Assembly (NCBI GenBank): GCA_029204225.1
Contig: CM055092.1
Span: 16,919,921-16,983,920 of the forward strand
Direction: 5' to 3'
DNA: 64,000 nt
Source: Diphasiastrum complanatum
Taxonomy: Eukaryota > Streptophyta > Lycopodiopsida > Lycopodiales > Lycopodiaceae
Shown here one piece after another: positions 37,899 to 50,363 of this stretch. Below the pieces are notes generated by a model. The model made no database searches. It saw only the letters and a list, made by a program, of their open reading frames with translations, and was not told the origin of the DNA. The position numbers were made by a program, and so were the translations under genes. How positions within the stretch are numbered: position 1 is the first letter of the stretch; the number at the start of each line of letters is the position of its first letter.

Positions 37899-40800
37899 CT
37901 AAATGGACTATTAGGGGTCTGAAGTACTGCCAGTTACATAGGTATGTAACAATTATAATGTAAGTTCTTTTGGTTCATTCTTAGTTTAGTAGCTTTTGGA
38001 GTTTTTAGTCTTGTATCTATCCCCTAATGATGTTGCTAGCTACGACAAATTATATTCTTTTGTGATTCCTAGAACAATAGCTAAGCTCTTGGGAGGATCT
38101 TTATCATGGTATCATAGCCTTGTTGAGGGGCAGCTAGGAACGGTTTGCTACATTCAGATTCAGAGAGCTCAAGGAAACAACTACACATGGCTTGATATTT
38201 GGGAAAGAAAGAAATTGATTGACAATGCAAAGATATGAGAGTGCAGATTAGGCAAGAAGCGTCCATGACGAAAAATCTAGCACTAGATATCTTTCTCATT
38301 TTGGGAACGATGGTTTTTTTTATCAAGTGAGAAACAAGAGATGATTTTCCTTTCCACTACCAAAGCATAGTAAAAAGCTTTAGGCTTGACAATACAAGAG
38401 GCCATACAGCTATGTAGAGTGTTGAAAGATATTAATATTTCACAAGTTAAACCTAGGGCAATCAGGCGTAACAACTAGAATGATATACAACTAATGAATA
38501 ATCTTCTATTGCATGCACATACGAAACATATTAAAGTAAAATATAGCTCATTAGAGAAAAGCTTTATCTAAAAAAATTGATAGCTCCTTATGGGTTTGCT
38601 AGCTCTGGTGGACTAATTTCTTTTGTGAGCAGCAGAACATAAGCTAAGTTCTTAAGAAGATTCTTATCATTTACTCATAGAGTTCTTGAGTAGATTGCGC
38701 ATGAGTGGTTATTTTTGCCCGAATGGGAGTAGATGGAATCTTTCCTTTCATTGATTCAATAGAAAGAAAAGAAAAACCTTCTCTCTTTTTCAAATTCACT
38801 CTATAGCTTCATTCACAACTCTCTTGGGAGCGATTAGAAAGCCACTTGTAGCTTTGGCTAGGATGATGATGTAAGCTTTTATAGTCATGAAACCTTATAT
38901 TTTAGGTTAGTGAACACAAAACCTAACATTTCAGTTTGTTAGTGTTATGTTTCAAACAATATATTTGGCCAATATATGAAAGATGTGACACTACACTCTT
39001 ACCTCTTCTAAAATTAAAAATACTCCCTAATATGTTCAATAGTTATTTTTCTCATGTTGAAGTGGTCTAATGAAGAGTGCACTTAGATATGTGTGTGATG
39101 AAATCACTTCCATTGGTCACCTAACATAAAACACTTTTGGTTCTTGAAATGTCTAGATGTACCAAAGATCATCATCTTTGTGATTTTTGTGCTCACCCAA
39201 AATAATTTGAAAAATGCATCAATGTATCATTTTTAGTCTCCTCTTTACAAGAAGACACCACAATCACATACTCTATACATAGGGGTATCCAAGCCATTAG
39301 TTGCACCTCCACCATGAAAAAAGAGAAATCAACCTCATGTATATGGAGCCCAAAATATTATGGGAGAGTTAATATTCCCACACACCCCAACCGTCATAAT
39401 GACTACCCCACATATATCATCTCAAAATCCACATAAAAGTTTTTCCCCTTTCTCAAAAATAAATTTAGTATTTAGTAAAAATATCTTTGCACTTTCCAAA
39501 CATTATTGACAACACTTTAGTTATTTTTTAAATGAAATTTGACAAATCATAATGAGCAATCAATATGATTGAAACACTATATAACTAAATCATACTATGT
39601 CCTTTAAACCCCCATTTGTATGTCTATTTAATGACATCATTTGAACATATGTGAGAAATATCACTTTTTGATCTAAAGAGAAGTTTTTTCTTTTTTCATC
39701 CTTGATATTTACAAGTGGTTACCCATCCAACTTATGTGAATAAAAGAGACCATGGTGATTGCACATGCCAACATAATCTATTTACCTTATGAAATTGATA
39801 TTTGAATATAATGATGCTAGCATTAAAACACACACATAGAAGTAGAAAATCAAAATGCCACCTTAACAACTCATATTGAAAGAGAATAAAATAATAGTGT
39901 CATTTTTATAACACACATGTAAAGATAATGGCATACCTATATATTACTTAATCGAATAAAAGCCAAAAGGAGCTGAAACAAATTTATCTTCGCAAATGAT
40001 TAAGAGTGAGACTTTTTTTTATATACCAAAATATAGCTTCCACCTAGCAAACTAAGTTGCCAATTGTTTTTCTCGAATTTTGCAAGACAATCTTATAGTC
40101 TATAATTACCTATACATTAAATAAAGCAAGGTCAACAAAAGCATCTCTTGAAATTAATTATAAAACTCTACTTGCATGAATGTGGGTACTCATATTTCCA
40201 TGATGTCGTAATTCCAACTCATCTAGGCTATCCATTCAAATGTAAACCATCAATTCTATATCTATGTCATATACTTTCATGTCAAAACCTAGCATACGAC
40301 AACCTGTATGTAGCTCTTTGACTTTTTAAAAATATGAGCATATACAAAGAAAAATAGAGCAAACATTGTGCTACTATTTTTTTTTAAAGTTATGCTACTA
40401 CTTAATTTGTTGACATCCCTAATGTCCTACTTATAATTTGTCACAAAGTCTTAATCTGGTTACATAATCAAGAATCCTCTTTGACATGCCTTCATCAAAT
40501 CCACCTTCTCTTAGTTATCAAAAGCCAAATTGTTGAAACTTCTTTACATGTATTTTCATAAGACGAAGACTTTGCATGGTGAAATCATTGATAATCATGC
40601 ATGTTGTAACCTCAAACCTATAAACTACATGTCTTAGGTTTATCTAGCCACATCAAGGTTTTTCATCTATGTTGAGCTATGTTATATGTTTTCCCTTTCT
40701 TGATTTTGGACTCATTATCAAGCTTTTAATGAGATCTTTTCCGCATATTATTTTGAAAATTGAAGATACTTTAGATTTGTAAAGTAGCATACATATATTG

Positions 40801-40946
40801 TGTCATCTTGAAGATTAAAATAGATCAACAATATTATGTGTAACACATCTACTTTTCCTTTTCTAGTGCCACATGTTCATGCCTACATATTTTCACAACA
40901 ATCTTATGATAGCCACCAACCTACCAGGTGCTTAACTAGACATTTA
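37899..40946. other. AT-rich intergenic stretch, no gene recognised
   Basis: About 3 kb. One plus-strand frame at 37996-38238 (80 codons) matches nothing I know and lacks supporting signals. No repeat family, splice pattern or RNA gene is apparent. Confidence 0.5.
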
Positions 40947-41736
40947 TGTCAGAAATGGTGAACTCCTACAACTTTGTCGCAGCATGAACAAGACACAAAG
41001 GTCGAACAAGAACAATTCGCGATAGTTAACGTGTCTTTGACTCGAAGCATAAACGATTTGCGAATCAATCGCAAATCATAAACACACCTCCAGAACCGCA
41101 AACCGCAAAAGGGGCACAGAACGAAGACTACGAAAAAAAACAAAAAGAATGAAACAAACGTAGAGAAATCCTTTGCGCTGCCAGCTGGCAGCTCAACGAG
41201 CTTTATGCCTAGCTGAAATGAATAGCAACGACGAAGACTAACTAACTAGCTGATTAGCGTTAACTAGTCTTGTGATTCTACATTTAGCTATCTTGTAAAC
41301 TCCAGGTATAAACAATCCTCTCTGGATCATAATAAAAGAAGAGCAAAAAATAAGAGAGATAGTGAATACAGAGATCTGCAAGAAACAGAGAGAGACGTAG
41401 CGAATAGAGTAAGGAAGCAAAAAATACCATAGTTGTGCTTGAAAATCTGCCAATGAGCAGAACACAACGAAAGAGCAGAGAGTCATTCCGCCAACAAGCG
41501 AGACACTGACGATCTCGCTCTAAAACCAAACTGACAATATAATCGCTCTATTTCGTGTATCTCTTGGCCTTGTCCTGTGTCTCTTGATTGCTAGAATAAA
41601 ACATGTTCTGTGATGCGTAGTCGAGTGTCTGGGATCCCGTAAGAGCTTTCGCACGAAAAAAAAATTCAAAGACAAAAAATTGTTCGTGAATTAGAAGAGA
41701 GGACGAACAGGAAACAAGTCAAAGGCTTTCACGACA
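40947..41736 (+). repeat. 5' LTR of a plus-strand copia element
   Basis: Proposed from TGTCAG at 40947 to ACGACA at 41736, ends that form the inverted TGTC/GACA pair. The right edge abuts the PBS. The matching 3' LTR is absent because the element is cut off at about 45545. Confidence 0.55.
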
Positions 41737-41748
41737 TGGTATCAGAGC
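41737..41748 (+). promoter_or_regulatory. Primer-binding site of the plus-strand copia element
   Basis: TGGTATCAGAGC on the plus strand, directly after the LTR terminus CA. Confidence 0.92.
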
Positions 41749-41801
41749 TGGTAGGTTATCAATACTTATATCCCAGTAGTGATTCTTCCAGACAACACAA
41801 T

Positions 41802-44800
41802 ATGGCTACAACAATCCAGACCAGAGTAGCAATCAGTCTTGATGGTGCAAATTACAGAATTTGGAAATTCAAAATCAAAACACTCCCGACGGGAGAAGGC
41901 ATCTAGTCGGTGACCGAGCTCTCAGAGGTGCAGCCTCTAGAGGGAGAACCGAGGAGAGCTGAATGGATCAGAAAGGATGAGCGCACAATGGCGATCATCA
42001 TTTTGTCCATAAATGAAGTTCTACTCATGCAGATTGAAGATTGCGAAAGCAACCATGCAGCGTGGGAAAGATTAAAACAGAAGTATGAAGTGAGGACTGC
42101 AGCTTCAGTCATGCACCTTTACAATCAGCTACAATCCATATGGTGGGATGGCAACCAGTTAGATCAGCATGTTGAGAAGATCATAACGATCTTCGCTCAA
42201 GTCGCTGCATCAGGACAAGAGCACCAAGTCCCAGCACCACAACCGTTGATGTACTTCATGAAATCTCTACCGACGTCCTATCAGCCGCTGAGAATGCTCA
42301 TACTGAGTCTACAAGATATGACATTCGACAAAGCAGTCAGTCTTGTCGCTGATGAGAGACTGATGAGAGACGAAGGAGAGGGAAGCAGTGGTCAAGAGGA
42401 GACTCTCTTCACGAAAGGAAAGAAGAAGAACAAAAACAAGCCAAGATTTGAGAAGACGAAGTCCTCGAATCAACAATCTTCTTCCTGCGATCACTGCCAC
42501 AAACCAGGCCATACGACCAACAAATGCTGGTTCAATCTAGCAATACCTTGCATGCACTGCAAGAAGAAAGGGCATTCTGCATAGGACTGCAGATTCAATC
42601 CAAAAAAGAAAAACAAAGCTGAAAAGACAAACGTTGCAGAGTCATCAAAGGATGATGAACGAGGTGACGAAGCTTTCACGATACTCGACGAAGCTTCGAC
42701 AAGCTACTATGAACACGACTACGATGTAGTCATCGATTCAGAAGCAACATATCACATAACCTGCAACAAAAAGATCTTGATCAACTTTCATAAACTCGAA
42801 AATGACAGAGCAGTGATTCTAGGCAATGGAAGCAGACACGATGTCAAAGGCATCGGCTCTTTACAACTACAAACATTGTCAGGCCAAGCAGAGCTGCCAG
42901 GAGCACTCTATGTGCCCTCACTCAAAAAGGATCTACTATTTGTATCCAAGATGGCAGATCTAGGCATTCGAGTTTTGCTCGACGGCAACACTTGTCGTAT
43001 GATCGAGAAGACGACAAACAAGTTGCTGACGGTCAGATGCAGAGAAGGAAATCTCTATCAGGCCAAAATAATCAGCAACTCTAAAAGCATATTAAGTGCT
43101 TCAGAAAATGAAGATCAGCTCTGGCATAGAAGAATGTATCATCTGAACATACGAAGCCTGTATGACATGAGCAGAAAGGACATTGTCACAGGTCTCAAGA
43201 TTTCAAGGCCAGAGACTGAGTTCTGTGAAGCTTGTCAGAAAGGCAAGCAACATCGGAATCCATTCACACACGAGGGAAGAAGAGCCAAAGAAGTTCTTGA
43301 GCTCGTCCACTCCGATGTGTGTGGACCAATGAAAACAGATTCGCTCTCAGGTTCGAGATATTTTCTAACGTTCATAGATGATTACAACCGAATGACCACG
43401 ATCTACTACTTGAAGAAGAAATCTGAAGTATTTGATTCTTTCAAGAAGTTTGTGGCATTCGCAGAGCGACACACCTCAAAAAAGATACAGATCCTTAGAT
43501 CTGACAATGGAGGTGAATACAAAAGCACAAAATTCTCAAAATCTGTGAAGAACAGGGGATCGAACACTAGTTCACTCCTACATACACACCAAATTACAAC
43601 GGTGTGACAGAAAGCAGAAACAAAACGCTAGTTGTAGCATACAAGCACATTCCAAAGGAAAAGAGAAACAAGCTCGATGACAAATCCAAACAAACAATCA
43701 TGGTTGGCTACTCGAACGGAACACATTGTACAGACTCTATGATCCAACCACGAAGAAGGTTGTTTTGAGCAGAGATGTGAAGTTCGACGAGTCCACATTC
43801 CCTGGACTGAAAGACGAAAGAGGCCATGAGATCTTCACACTGCTGCCTATTCAAGAGGGAGAAGACATACATCAAATCAGAATGCAGATCCCCAAACTCC
43901 AGAGCAGCAGGAAGCAGAGGATCGACCCCACGAACAAAAAATGTTCGAGCAGCAATGAAACAAACCTCGAAGGTCAACAAGACAAAGAAGAGCTCCAGAC
44001 CGCTATTCCGACATTCTTCAATGGAGCAAACACACATAGTTCGAGTATTGCAGTTTCATAGAAGAGCCATCAACATACCAAGAAGCTATCCAGAGTCCAG
44101 AGGGAGAACTCTAGAAGTAGGCAATATCAGAGGAGATCGAGTCGATGAGGCAAAACAAGGCATGGACATTAGAGCCACTGCCAAAAAATAGGAAAATAGT
44201 CGACTGCAAGTAGATGTACAAGAAAAAGCTAAAATTAGATGGCACTATTGGCCGCTACAAGGCAAGGCTTGTCGCAAAGGGCTACACGCAGAGATATGGT
44301 GTCGACTATTTCGACACATATTTGTCCATGGTGAAGATGACAAGCATAAGGCTACTCCTTGCATACGCCACACAATACAATCTGGAAATTCACCAGATTG
44401 ACATGAAAACAGCCTTTTCCATGGAGATCTAGAGGATAAAATCTTCATGAAGCAATCTGAAGGCTATGAAGACCCCGACAATAGACAATATGTTTGTCGA
44501 TTGTAGAGATGCATCTACGGTTTAAAACATGCATCACAGGCCTGGTACAAAAAGCTTGATGGTCTTTTGAAGTCTCTAGACTTCAACGCTACTCAACCAG
44601 ATTGTAATGTCTACATCAAAAGAGTAGGAAAGGATTTTGTGATACTGACCATTTTCGTGGATGATTCGCTGATGATAGGAAATTCCTTGATGCTGATCAA
44701 AGACATGAAGAGTCAGATTTCTGAAAGCTACAAAATCACAAATCTTGGAGAAGCAACAAAATGACTAGGGCTGGAGATCAAAAAAGATCAAACAAATGGA

Positions 44801-45545
44801 GAAATGCACTTGAGTCAATCAGAATACGCCAAAAAAGTGCTGAAGCAGTACCACATGATGGACTGCAAAGAGAAAGCCACACCAATGATAGCTGGAGCCA
44901 AGCTCATGAAACATGATTGCCCAAAAATAGAAGAGAAAGAACAGAAGATGGCTGGTATACCCTACTAGAACTTAATCAGGAGTCTGATGTACTTGACAAT
45001 TTGTACCAGACCGGATCTGGCCTTCTTTGTTTACGCATTGAGCCAATTCTATCAATCCTAGTCTAGCACATTGGCAAATGGCCAAACGAATCCTACAGTA
45101 TCTGAAGAGTACCCAGAATATTGGATTAACCTACAGAGCTAGAAACAAAGAGAAAGGATTCGAGCTGCATCACTATAGTGATGCAAGCTGGGCGAGTTGC
45201 AAGGATGACAACAAGTCCATTACTAGAGGATGTACAATAGCGTGCGGAGCTGCAATCAGCTGGATATGCAAAAAGCAAATCTTGGTAGCTCAATCCTCTT
45301 GCGAAACTGAGTATGTCGCAGCCTCAAAAGTGGCGAATGAGGTAGTGTGGTTGCGGATGATGTTAGAGGCAATCGGGATACCACAAGAGGGGCCAAGCAT
45401 GATGATGATGGACTCCCAGAGTGTCATCAATCTATCCCAGGATCTTGTCTTCCATTCAAAGATGAAGCACATTCCTCAAAAGTACCATCACATTCGAGAT
45501 TTACTCACAAAAGGAGAGCTCCAGGTCTAGTTCATAAAATCAGAA
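41802..45545 (+). pseudogene. Ty1/copia gag-pol polyprotein, degraded, 3'-truncated
   Basis: Begins MATTIQTRVAIS at 41802 with a TAG at 41904. Gag runs to 42584 with two zinc knuckles (CDHCHKPGHTTNKC and CMHCKKKGHSA, then a TAG before DC). The protease active site reads IDSEATYH, where D-S-G is expected. Integrase has the finger LWHRRMYHLN...CEACQKGKQ and core motifs VHSDVCG and RSDNGGEYKS, then a frameshift near 43545 and a deletion. RT traces from about 44210 (KLDGTIGRYKARLVAKGY, DMKTAF) include TIFVDDSLMIG near 44655. RNase H at 45078-45530 is well kept (HYSDASWASCKDD, SCETEYVAASKVANEVVWL). The end ELQV-stop-FIKSE changes abruptly into gypsy sequence. Confidence 0.9.
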
Positions 45546-47533
45546 AGTCTTGAATCTAGAAAAGTGTCAATTTTGGGTGACACATGGCCTGATATTGGGC
45601 CACATAGTATCAAGACATGGAATTGCCACTGATCTATCCAAGATAAGGGTCATTGTTGATCTGCCACCACATGGATGATTCATGGTGTCTATATTTTTAT
45701 GGGTCATGCTAACTACTATCGGACCTTCATTCTAGACTTTGCGGAGTTAGCAAGACAAGTTGACGACATAACCACATTGGACGGAGGAAGCCTTACAGGC
45801 GTTCTAGAAACTTAAGGATGCATTGGTCTTAGCACCAATCTTACGACTACCCAATTGGACGATAGAATTTCATGTACATATGGATGCATCAAAGTATGCT
45901 ATTGGAGCTGTCTTAACCCAGCCAGGAGAGTGCAAAAATGATTTCCCAATCCGATTTAACAATCGACAACTCAATGACTCAGAGATGAACTATTCTACCA
46001 CAGAGCGGGAGGCACTGGCTATGATTTATGCGGTTAAGAAGTTTAGGCATTATTTGATGGCCACTCATTTTTTATTTTATATGGACCATCAACCGTTGCT
46101 TTATCTTGTTAATAAAACTTGCAACACAGGATGAATTACTCGATGGTTGCTTGTGTTGTTGGAGTTTGATTTTTGGATAATGGTTCACAAGGATAAGCAG
46201 CAATATATGGCAGATCGTGTGTCACAAATCAAAGGGAAGGAGACGACAATCCAACCCAATGATGAGCTACCAGATGTTGCCTTGTTTTATAGTGATATAG
46301 TACCAAAATGGGCCACTGACATAGTTGAATATCTAATGCATGGCCAACCAGATCAATCACTACCAAAGGCAGAACAATGGAAGATGATTGCCAGCCAACT
46401 ATATTGATGGAGATTAGATGGGATCATTTGAAGATGTATTCTTCCACATGAAGCCACCCAGATTATCTCAATTTCACATGAAGGCATGGGTGGTGGTCAC
46501 TTCGCTTCTGACATTACAGTTCACAAGATCTTGCTATCAGGATGCTGGTGGCCAACGATTCATAAAGACATGGACAAATACTTGAGAAAGTGTGATGTTT
46601 GCCAATGAGCTAGGAGACCAACAAGATTGAATTATGATCTACTACATCTAGTTCTATCTCAAGCACCATTCAAGAAGTGGAGATTGGACTATATTGGCCC
46701 TATCCACCCAATTGCAAGAAGTTCACAAGCCCGATACATTATCGTGGCTACTGATTATCTCACAAAATGAGTAGAAGCCAAGGTAGTGCGAACAGCTGAA
46801 GCTCTCGAACTACTGCCAAATTCCTCTACAAAAACATCATAGTGCGCTTCAGATGTCCGTAGCGATAGTCAATGATCGTGAAAGCCATTTCGTCAATGAG
46901 ACCATCAAAGTCCTATTGGAGGAATTCTTCGTAATCCATAGATTCAGCACACCTTATTATCCTCAAGGTATTGGGCAGGCAAAATTATCCAACAAGATCC
47001 TATGTAGCGTTATCACAAAAACAGTTGAAGCTAGCAGATCTGATTGGGAGCATAAGTTGCATGCTGCTTTGTGGGCATTCAGGTTGTCATATAAAATAAG
47101 CACTGATCAAACACCATTCCAACTGGTTTATGGTGATGATGCTATAATGCTAGTGGAGTTTTTGGTGCCTTCATTGAGAGTTGCCATCGTACAACGCCTT
47201 GATGAATCCAAATCTCTACAGCTATGTCATGATGCCCTACACAAGCTTTGCGAGACACGCCTATTGGTTGTGCATGCACCGATAACTAAGAAAGCACAAC
47301 GTAAAGCATGGCACGGTCGTCGGTTACACAAGAAAGATCTTCAATCAAGAGAACTAGTCCTCATGTATAAGACCAAGGCAATCAAAGGAAAGTTGAAGTT
47401 TACAAGCGAAGGCCCATACCGCATCAAGGAAATTCTAAGCCATCGAGCCGTGAATCTTGAGCAACTTGATGGGACATCAATTGATACACCTATCAACGGT
47501 AGCCTACTTCACAACTACTGGCCACCACAGTAA
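45546..47533 (+). pseudogene. Ty3/gypsy RT end, RNase H and integrase
   Basis: Starts in RT (LEKCQFWVTHGL) directly after the copia break, then RNase H (VHMDASKYAIGAVLTQ, YSTTEREALAMIYAVKKF, YMDHQPLLYLVNKTC). The integrase finger is at about 46440-46610 (HEGMGGGHFASD, KCDVCQ) and the core follows (LDYIGPIHP, then STPYYPQG and TPFQLVYGDDAI). The C-terminal domain (RELVLMYKTKAIKGK, HRAVNLEQLDG) ends at TAA 47531. Stops at about 45678, 46132, 46606 and 46768 and a frameshift near 46820. It is clearly the same family as 27.2-30 kb and keeps the finger that copy lacks. Confidence 0.88.
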
Positions 47534-47700
47534 GATAGATCTAGCTCAATGATGACTAGCAGCACATACAAGGATCAGATCATCCATATCAGAGTCATCA
47601 TAGCCAGATCTAACAGAATCAAGCCAGATCTAATGAGATCTAGTCAAATCAAGTGAAATCCATCAAGATTTAGCAAGATCGGACAATATCTGAACAGATC

Positions 47701-47940
47701 ATGGCATCCTCCTCCTCTTCTGACGACACCAAACAAGTCACCAAGCATGATATACCTACAACTATCCAAATCTGGGCCCTCCCTTCTGAGTCTCTGGTCA
47801 CACCATGGATTCAAGCAGTCGGCCCACTCCTCCAAGCAATGGGCATTTACCCGGTGTTATGTACCACACACAGCTCATCCAATGCAAGTCCGCTATCCTG
47901 CCCAATGGCTTCCAATTGGCACCACCTCGTAGGCATCTGA
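47701..47940 (+). pseudogene. Start of the gypsy aORF, truncated
   Basis: An 80-codon frame downstream of integrase at the position where the related element carries its extra frame. Shared spacing and residues (a P...LPS...V...VGPLL..M.IY pattern) link it to the frame starting at 30639. After 47940 the similarity ends, about 300 bases before copia sequence begins. Confidence 0.5.
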
Positions 47941-48239
47941 AGTTTGAACAAGAAACAACATATTTTGTGACAGGAATCTTTCAAAAATCTTTGATTCAGT
48001 GAGAAACCATTTCTGAAATCTTTCGAGAATCTTTCATGAATACTTCAAGTTGGTTTCAAGATTGATAAGATAGATTTCGAAAATCTTTCGAGAATCTTTC
48101 ATGAATCTTTTGAGTTGGTCACAAATAGAAATGTTTTGAGTTCGCATTTATTTCTTTCTCATCCTTTGTCAAGTAAACTACACACTTTGTTAGTAGAATC
48201 AAGATCTGTCTAATCAGGTGTTCTACAGCTCCTTGTCAA

Positions 48240-48798
48240 AGCAGTAGTTGGATTAACCCCAATCTTTCTCGCTACTTCTCGAACAAAGCTTTACTGAGTG
48301 GCTTTGTAAAGATATCAGTTGTCATTTCCTCTATGTGTATGAAGACTATCTTTAGTATCTTCTTCTCGACTAAGTCTCGAATCACATGATACTTGATAGC
48401 TATGTGCTCGTTTTTGAGTGAAATACAGGATCTTTCGTAAGATAGATTGCTGAAGTGTTATCCATTAACAAGACACAAGGTTCAAAAATTGATTCATCAA
48501 ATCCTTCCAATATCTATTTAATTCAGATTAGCTCGTTTGCCATCTTGGCTGCTGCTACATATTCCGCTTCACAGGAAGATTGAGCTACTGTCGTTTGCTT
48601 CTTGCTAATCCAGAGTATGGCTGCACCAGATGCTAGAGTACAACCTCCTGAAATACTTTTGCTATCGTCCTTCATGGATGCCCATCTTGCATCACTGTAT
48701 GATTCGATGTGAAATCCAGCTTCCTTCAAATAACACAGTCCATAATCTTTCATGTCCTTGAGATATTGTAGCACTCTCTTTGCCAACTTCCAATGCAA
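48240..48798 (-). pseudogene. Ty1/copia RNase H
   Basis: The minus-strand frame gives AKRVLQYLKDMKDYGL, SYSDARWASMKDDSKS, SKKQTTVAQSSCEAEYVAA. A stop-ridden continuation then covers the usual end of copia pol (traces of HVIRDLVEK and FTKPLSK) down to about 48240. Probably the distal end of the copia element whose RT and integrase lie at 49.1-51.9 kb. Confidence 0.8.
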
Positions 48799-48814
48799 AG
48801 ATCAGTATGGATCC

Positions 48815-48895
48815 ATTTTACATCCAGTTTTATCGCAAGCACCATTCGAGAAATGGGTCCTTGACTATGTTGGTCCTATTCATCCTGCGACATGA
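48815..48895 (+). pseudogene. Short gypsy integrase fragment
   Basis: About 80 bases closely matching 29145-29220 (the ...LDYVGPIH block), on the strand opposite to the copia frames on both sides. A small template-switch or filler insertion. Confidence 0.65.
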
Positions 48896-49150
48896 TGCAG
48901 TTTAAAATTGGATTTAGAAGTGGGAAAAAGCCTTTCAGACATGTGGCATTGACAACAACACCCAGAGAATTGCCGAACCTACTTACCGCTTGCAAGAAAC
49001 TGCCCAATGTTGGTGGAGGAAGGTGGAGAAGGACAATTTGGTACCTGCCACCTAGGAATCCTTCAAACACATGTCTGCTAAGAATTGGGTACCTTTGGAC
49101 GAGAAGACCCAAGCCATGCAATCTTGGACTAGTCTCAAGCAAACGTAGTG
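48896..49150. other. Unidentified segment between copia RNase H and RT
   Basis: About 255 bases with open frames on both strands and higher GC than the flanks. The minus frame continues from copia RT through this segment but has no copia similarity. It could be a captured genomic fragment; I recognise no protein. Confidence 0.3.
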
Positions 49151-49154
49151 CTTC

Positions 49155-49308
49155 GTCCTCACTTCTATACCATTGTCTAGCTGCTTGTTTTTTCAGACCA
49201 TAAATGCTTTTATTCATGTGACATCCGTATTCTGGATTTTCTTGGCTTACAAAACTAAGTGGTTGGTCCATGAGTAAGTCTTCTTCTAATTCTGCATGTA
49301 GGAATGCA
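49155..49308 (-). pseudogene. Ty1/copia RT, distal half of a split gene
   Basis: The minus frame reads KTAFLHAELEEDLLMDQP and NKSIYGLKKQAARQWY. The preceding RT half lies at 50364 and beyond, on the far side of the inserted copia element; the two join in register at the duplicated GTCTT. Confidence 0.85.
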
Positions 49309-49313
49309 GTCTT
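49309..49313. repeat. Left 5-bp target duplication (GTCTT)
   Basis: Repeated at 50359-50363 outside the right LTR end; both copies lie in the copia codons for KTA. Confidence 0.85.
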
Positions 49314-49555
49314 TGTCAAAATATTGAAAAATCTATCTAATGTTGTGAGTAGGGGTCCTAAAAATGCCAAAGATGAATTGAGCTCTTTTGGCTTAGTAAA
49401 CACCCATCTTAAAATAGAATATTCAAGGTAGGTAGAAGTAGAAACTTGAGCTACCATAGGAATTGCCATTTGTACTTTACATGCCACATTTAATGCATGA
49501 AAAGTCTATGTGACACAATTAGACATAGTGAGGTGTCTTGGATAAGTCTAGATAT

Positions 49556-49727
49556 CGCACACCATTTTGTAAGGGAAAAGCTCATTGGAGGTGAAATCAA
49601 CTTAGAACATGTCGACACATCTTCGTGTATTGCTGATCTTCTCACAAAGACACTTTGCAAAAGTGCCTTCTCAAAGCATAGGTCTAATCTTGATCTTATC
49701 TCAGGATCAATGCTTGATCCACATTAG
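49556..49727 (+). pseudogene. Copia RNase H C-terminus within the deleted element
   Basis: Encodes HHFVREKLIGGEINLEHVDT, SCIADLLTKTL and SKHRSNLDLI, the conserved end of copia pol, before the purine tract and 3' LTR. Confidence 0.85.
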
Positions 49728-49745
49728 ATACATTTTTAGGAGGAC

Positions 49746-50358
49746 TGTCAAAATATTGAAAAATCTATCTAATGTTGTGAGTAGGGGTCCTAAAAATGCC
49801 AAAGATGAATTGAGCTCTTTTGGCTTAGTAAACACCCATCTTAGAATAAAATATTAAAGGTAGGTAGAAGTAGAAACTCGAGCTACCATAGGAATTGCCA
49901 TTTGTACTTTATATGCCACATTTAATGCATGAAAAGACTATGTGGCACAATTAGACATAGTGAGGTGGCTTGGATAAGTCTAGATAGCTTGAGAGGTGGA
50001 TCCACAACTCCAATTCAACTCAAAGTAGGAGGAGAGTCCATGGATCTATATATATGTGATGTACTCTCATTGAGAAGATGATGAGATTTGTGTGTAATGC
50101 ATATTTGGAGACAACCTCTTTGTGCCCTCTCTCTCTCCACGAGTTTTGTACTTGCTATTTTCTCTCTCTAGCTGAGTAGAGGCATTTATGATGCTTAGTC
50201 TTATGTTTTGTTGACAAATCTTGCTTGTAACACAATAATATTGCTTGTATGATCAGCTTTCCTATTGACAACCAATGCTAGTCTGATCTTTATGGCGTTA
50301 TTAGGCTTAGGAGATCAAAAATACATGTGTAGGGCGTCTCACACGTGTGAATTTAGCA
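49746..50358 (+). repeat. 3' LTR of the deleted copia element
   Basis: 613 bp, TG...CA, with a TATA-like CTATATATAT near 50046. Its first 242 bp repeat 49314-49555. Confidence 0.88.
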
Positions 50359-50363
50359 GTCTT
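50359..50363. repeat. Right 5-bp target duplication (GTCTT)
   Basis: Pairs with 49309-49313. Confidence 0.85.

Larger units (their letters stand above)
49314..50358 (+). mobile_element. Internally deleted copia element inside another copia RT gene
   Basis: Bounded by TGTCAAAATA at 49314 and TTTAGCA at 50358, with GTCTT on both sides. It consists of the first 242 bp of a 5' LTR (49314-49555), the end of pol (about 49556-49727), a polypurine tract (about 49736-49745) and a 613-bp 3' LTR (49746-50358). The LTR copies are about 95% identical by eye and the 5' copy stops at TCTAGATA. A deletion removed the rest of the 5' LTR, leader, gag and most of pol. Confidence 0.88.

Noticed and set aside
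37996-38238. An 80-codon plus-strand frame
   Set aside because: No homology, promoter or splice support visible; frames of this length are expected by chance.
48876-49487. A single 203-codon minus-strand protein
   Set aside because: The frame strings together LTR sequence, copia RT and an unidentified segment by chance; it is not one gene.
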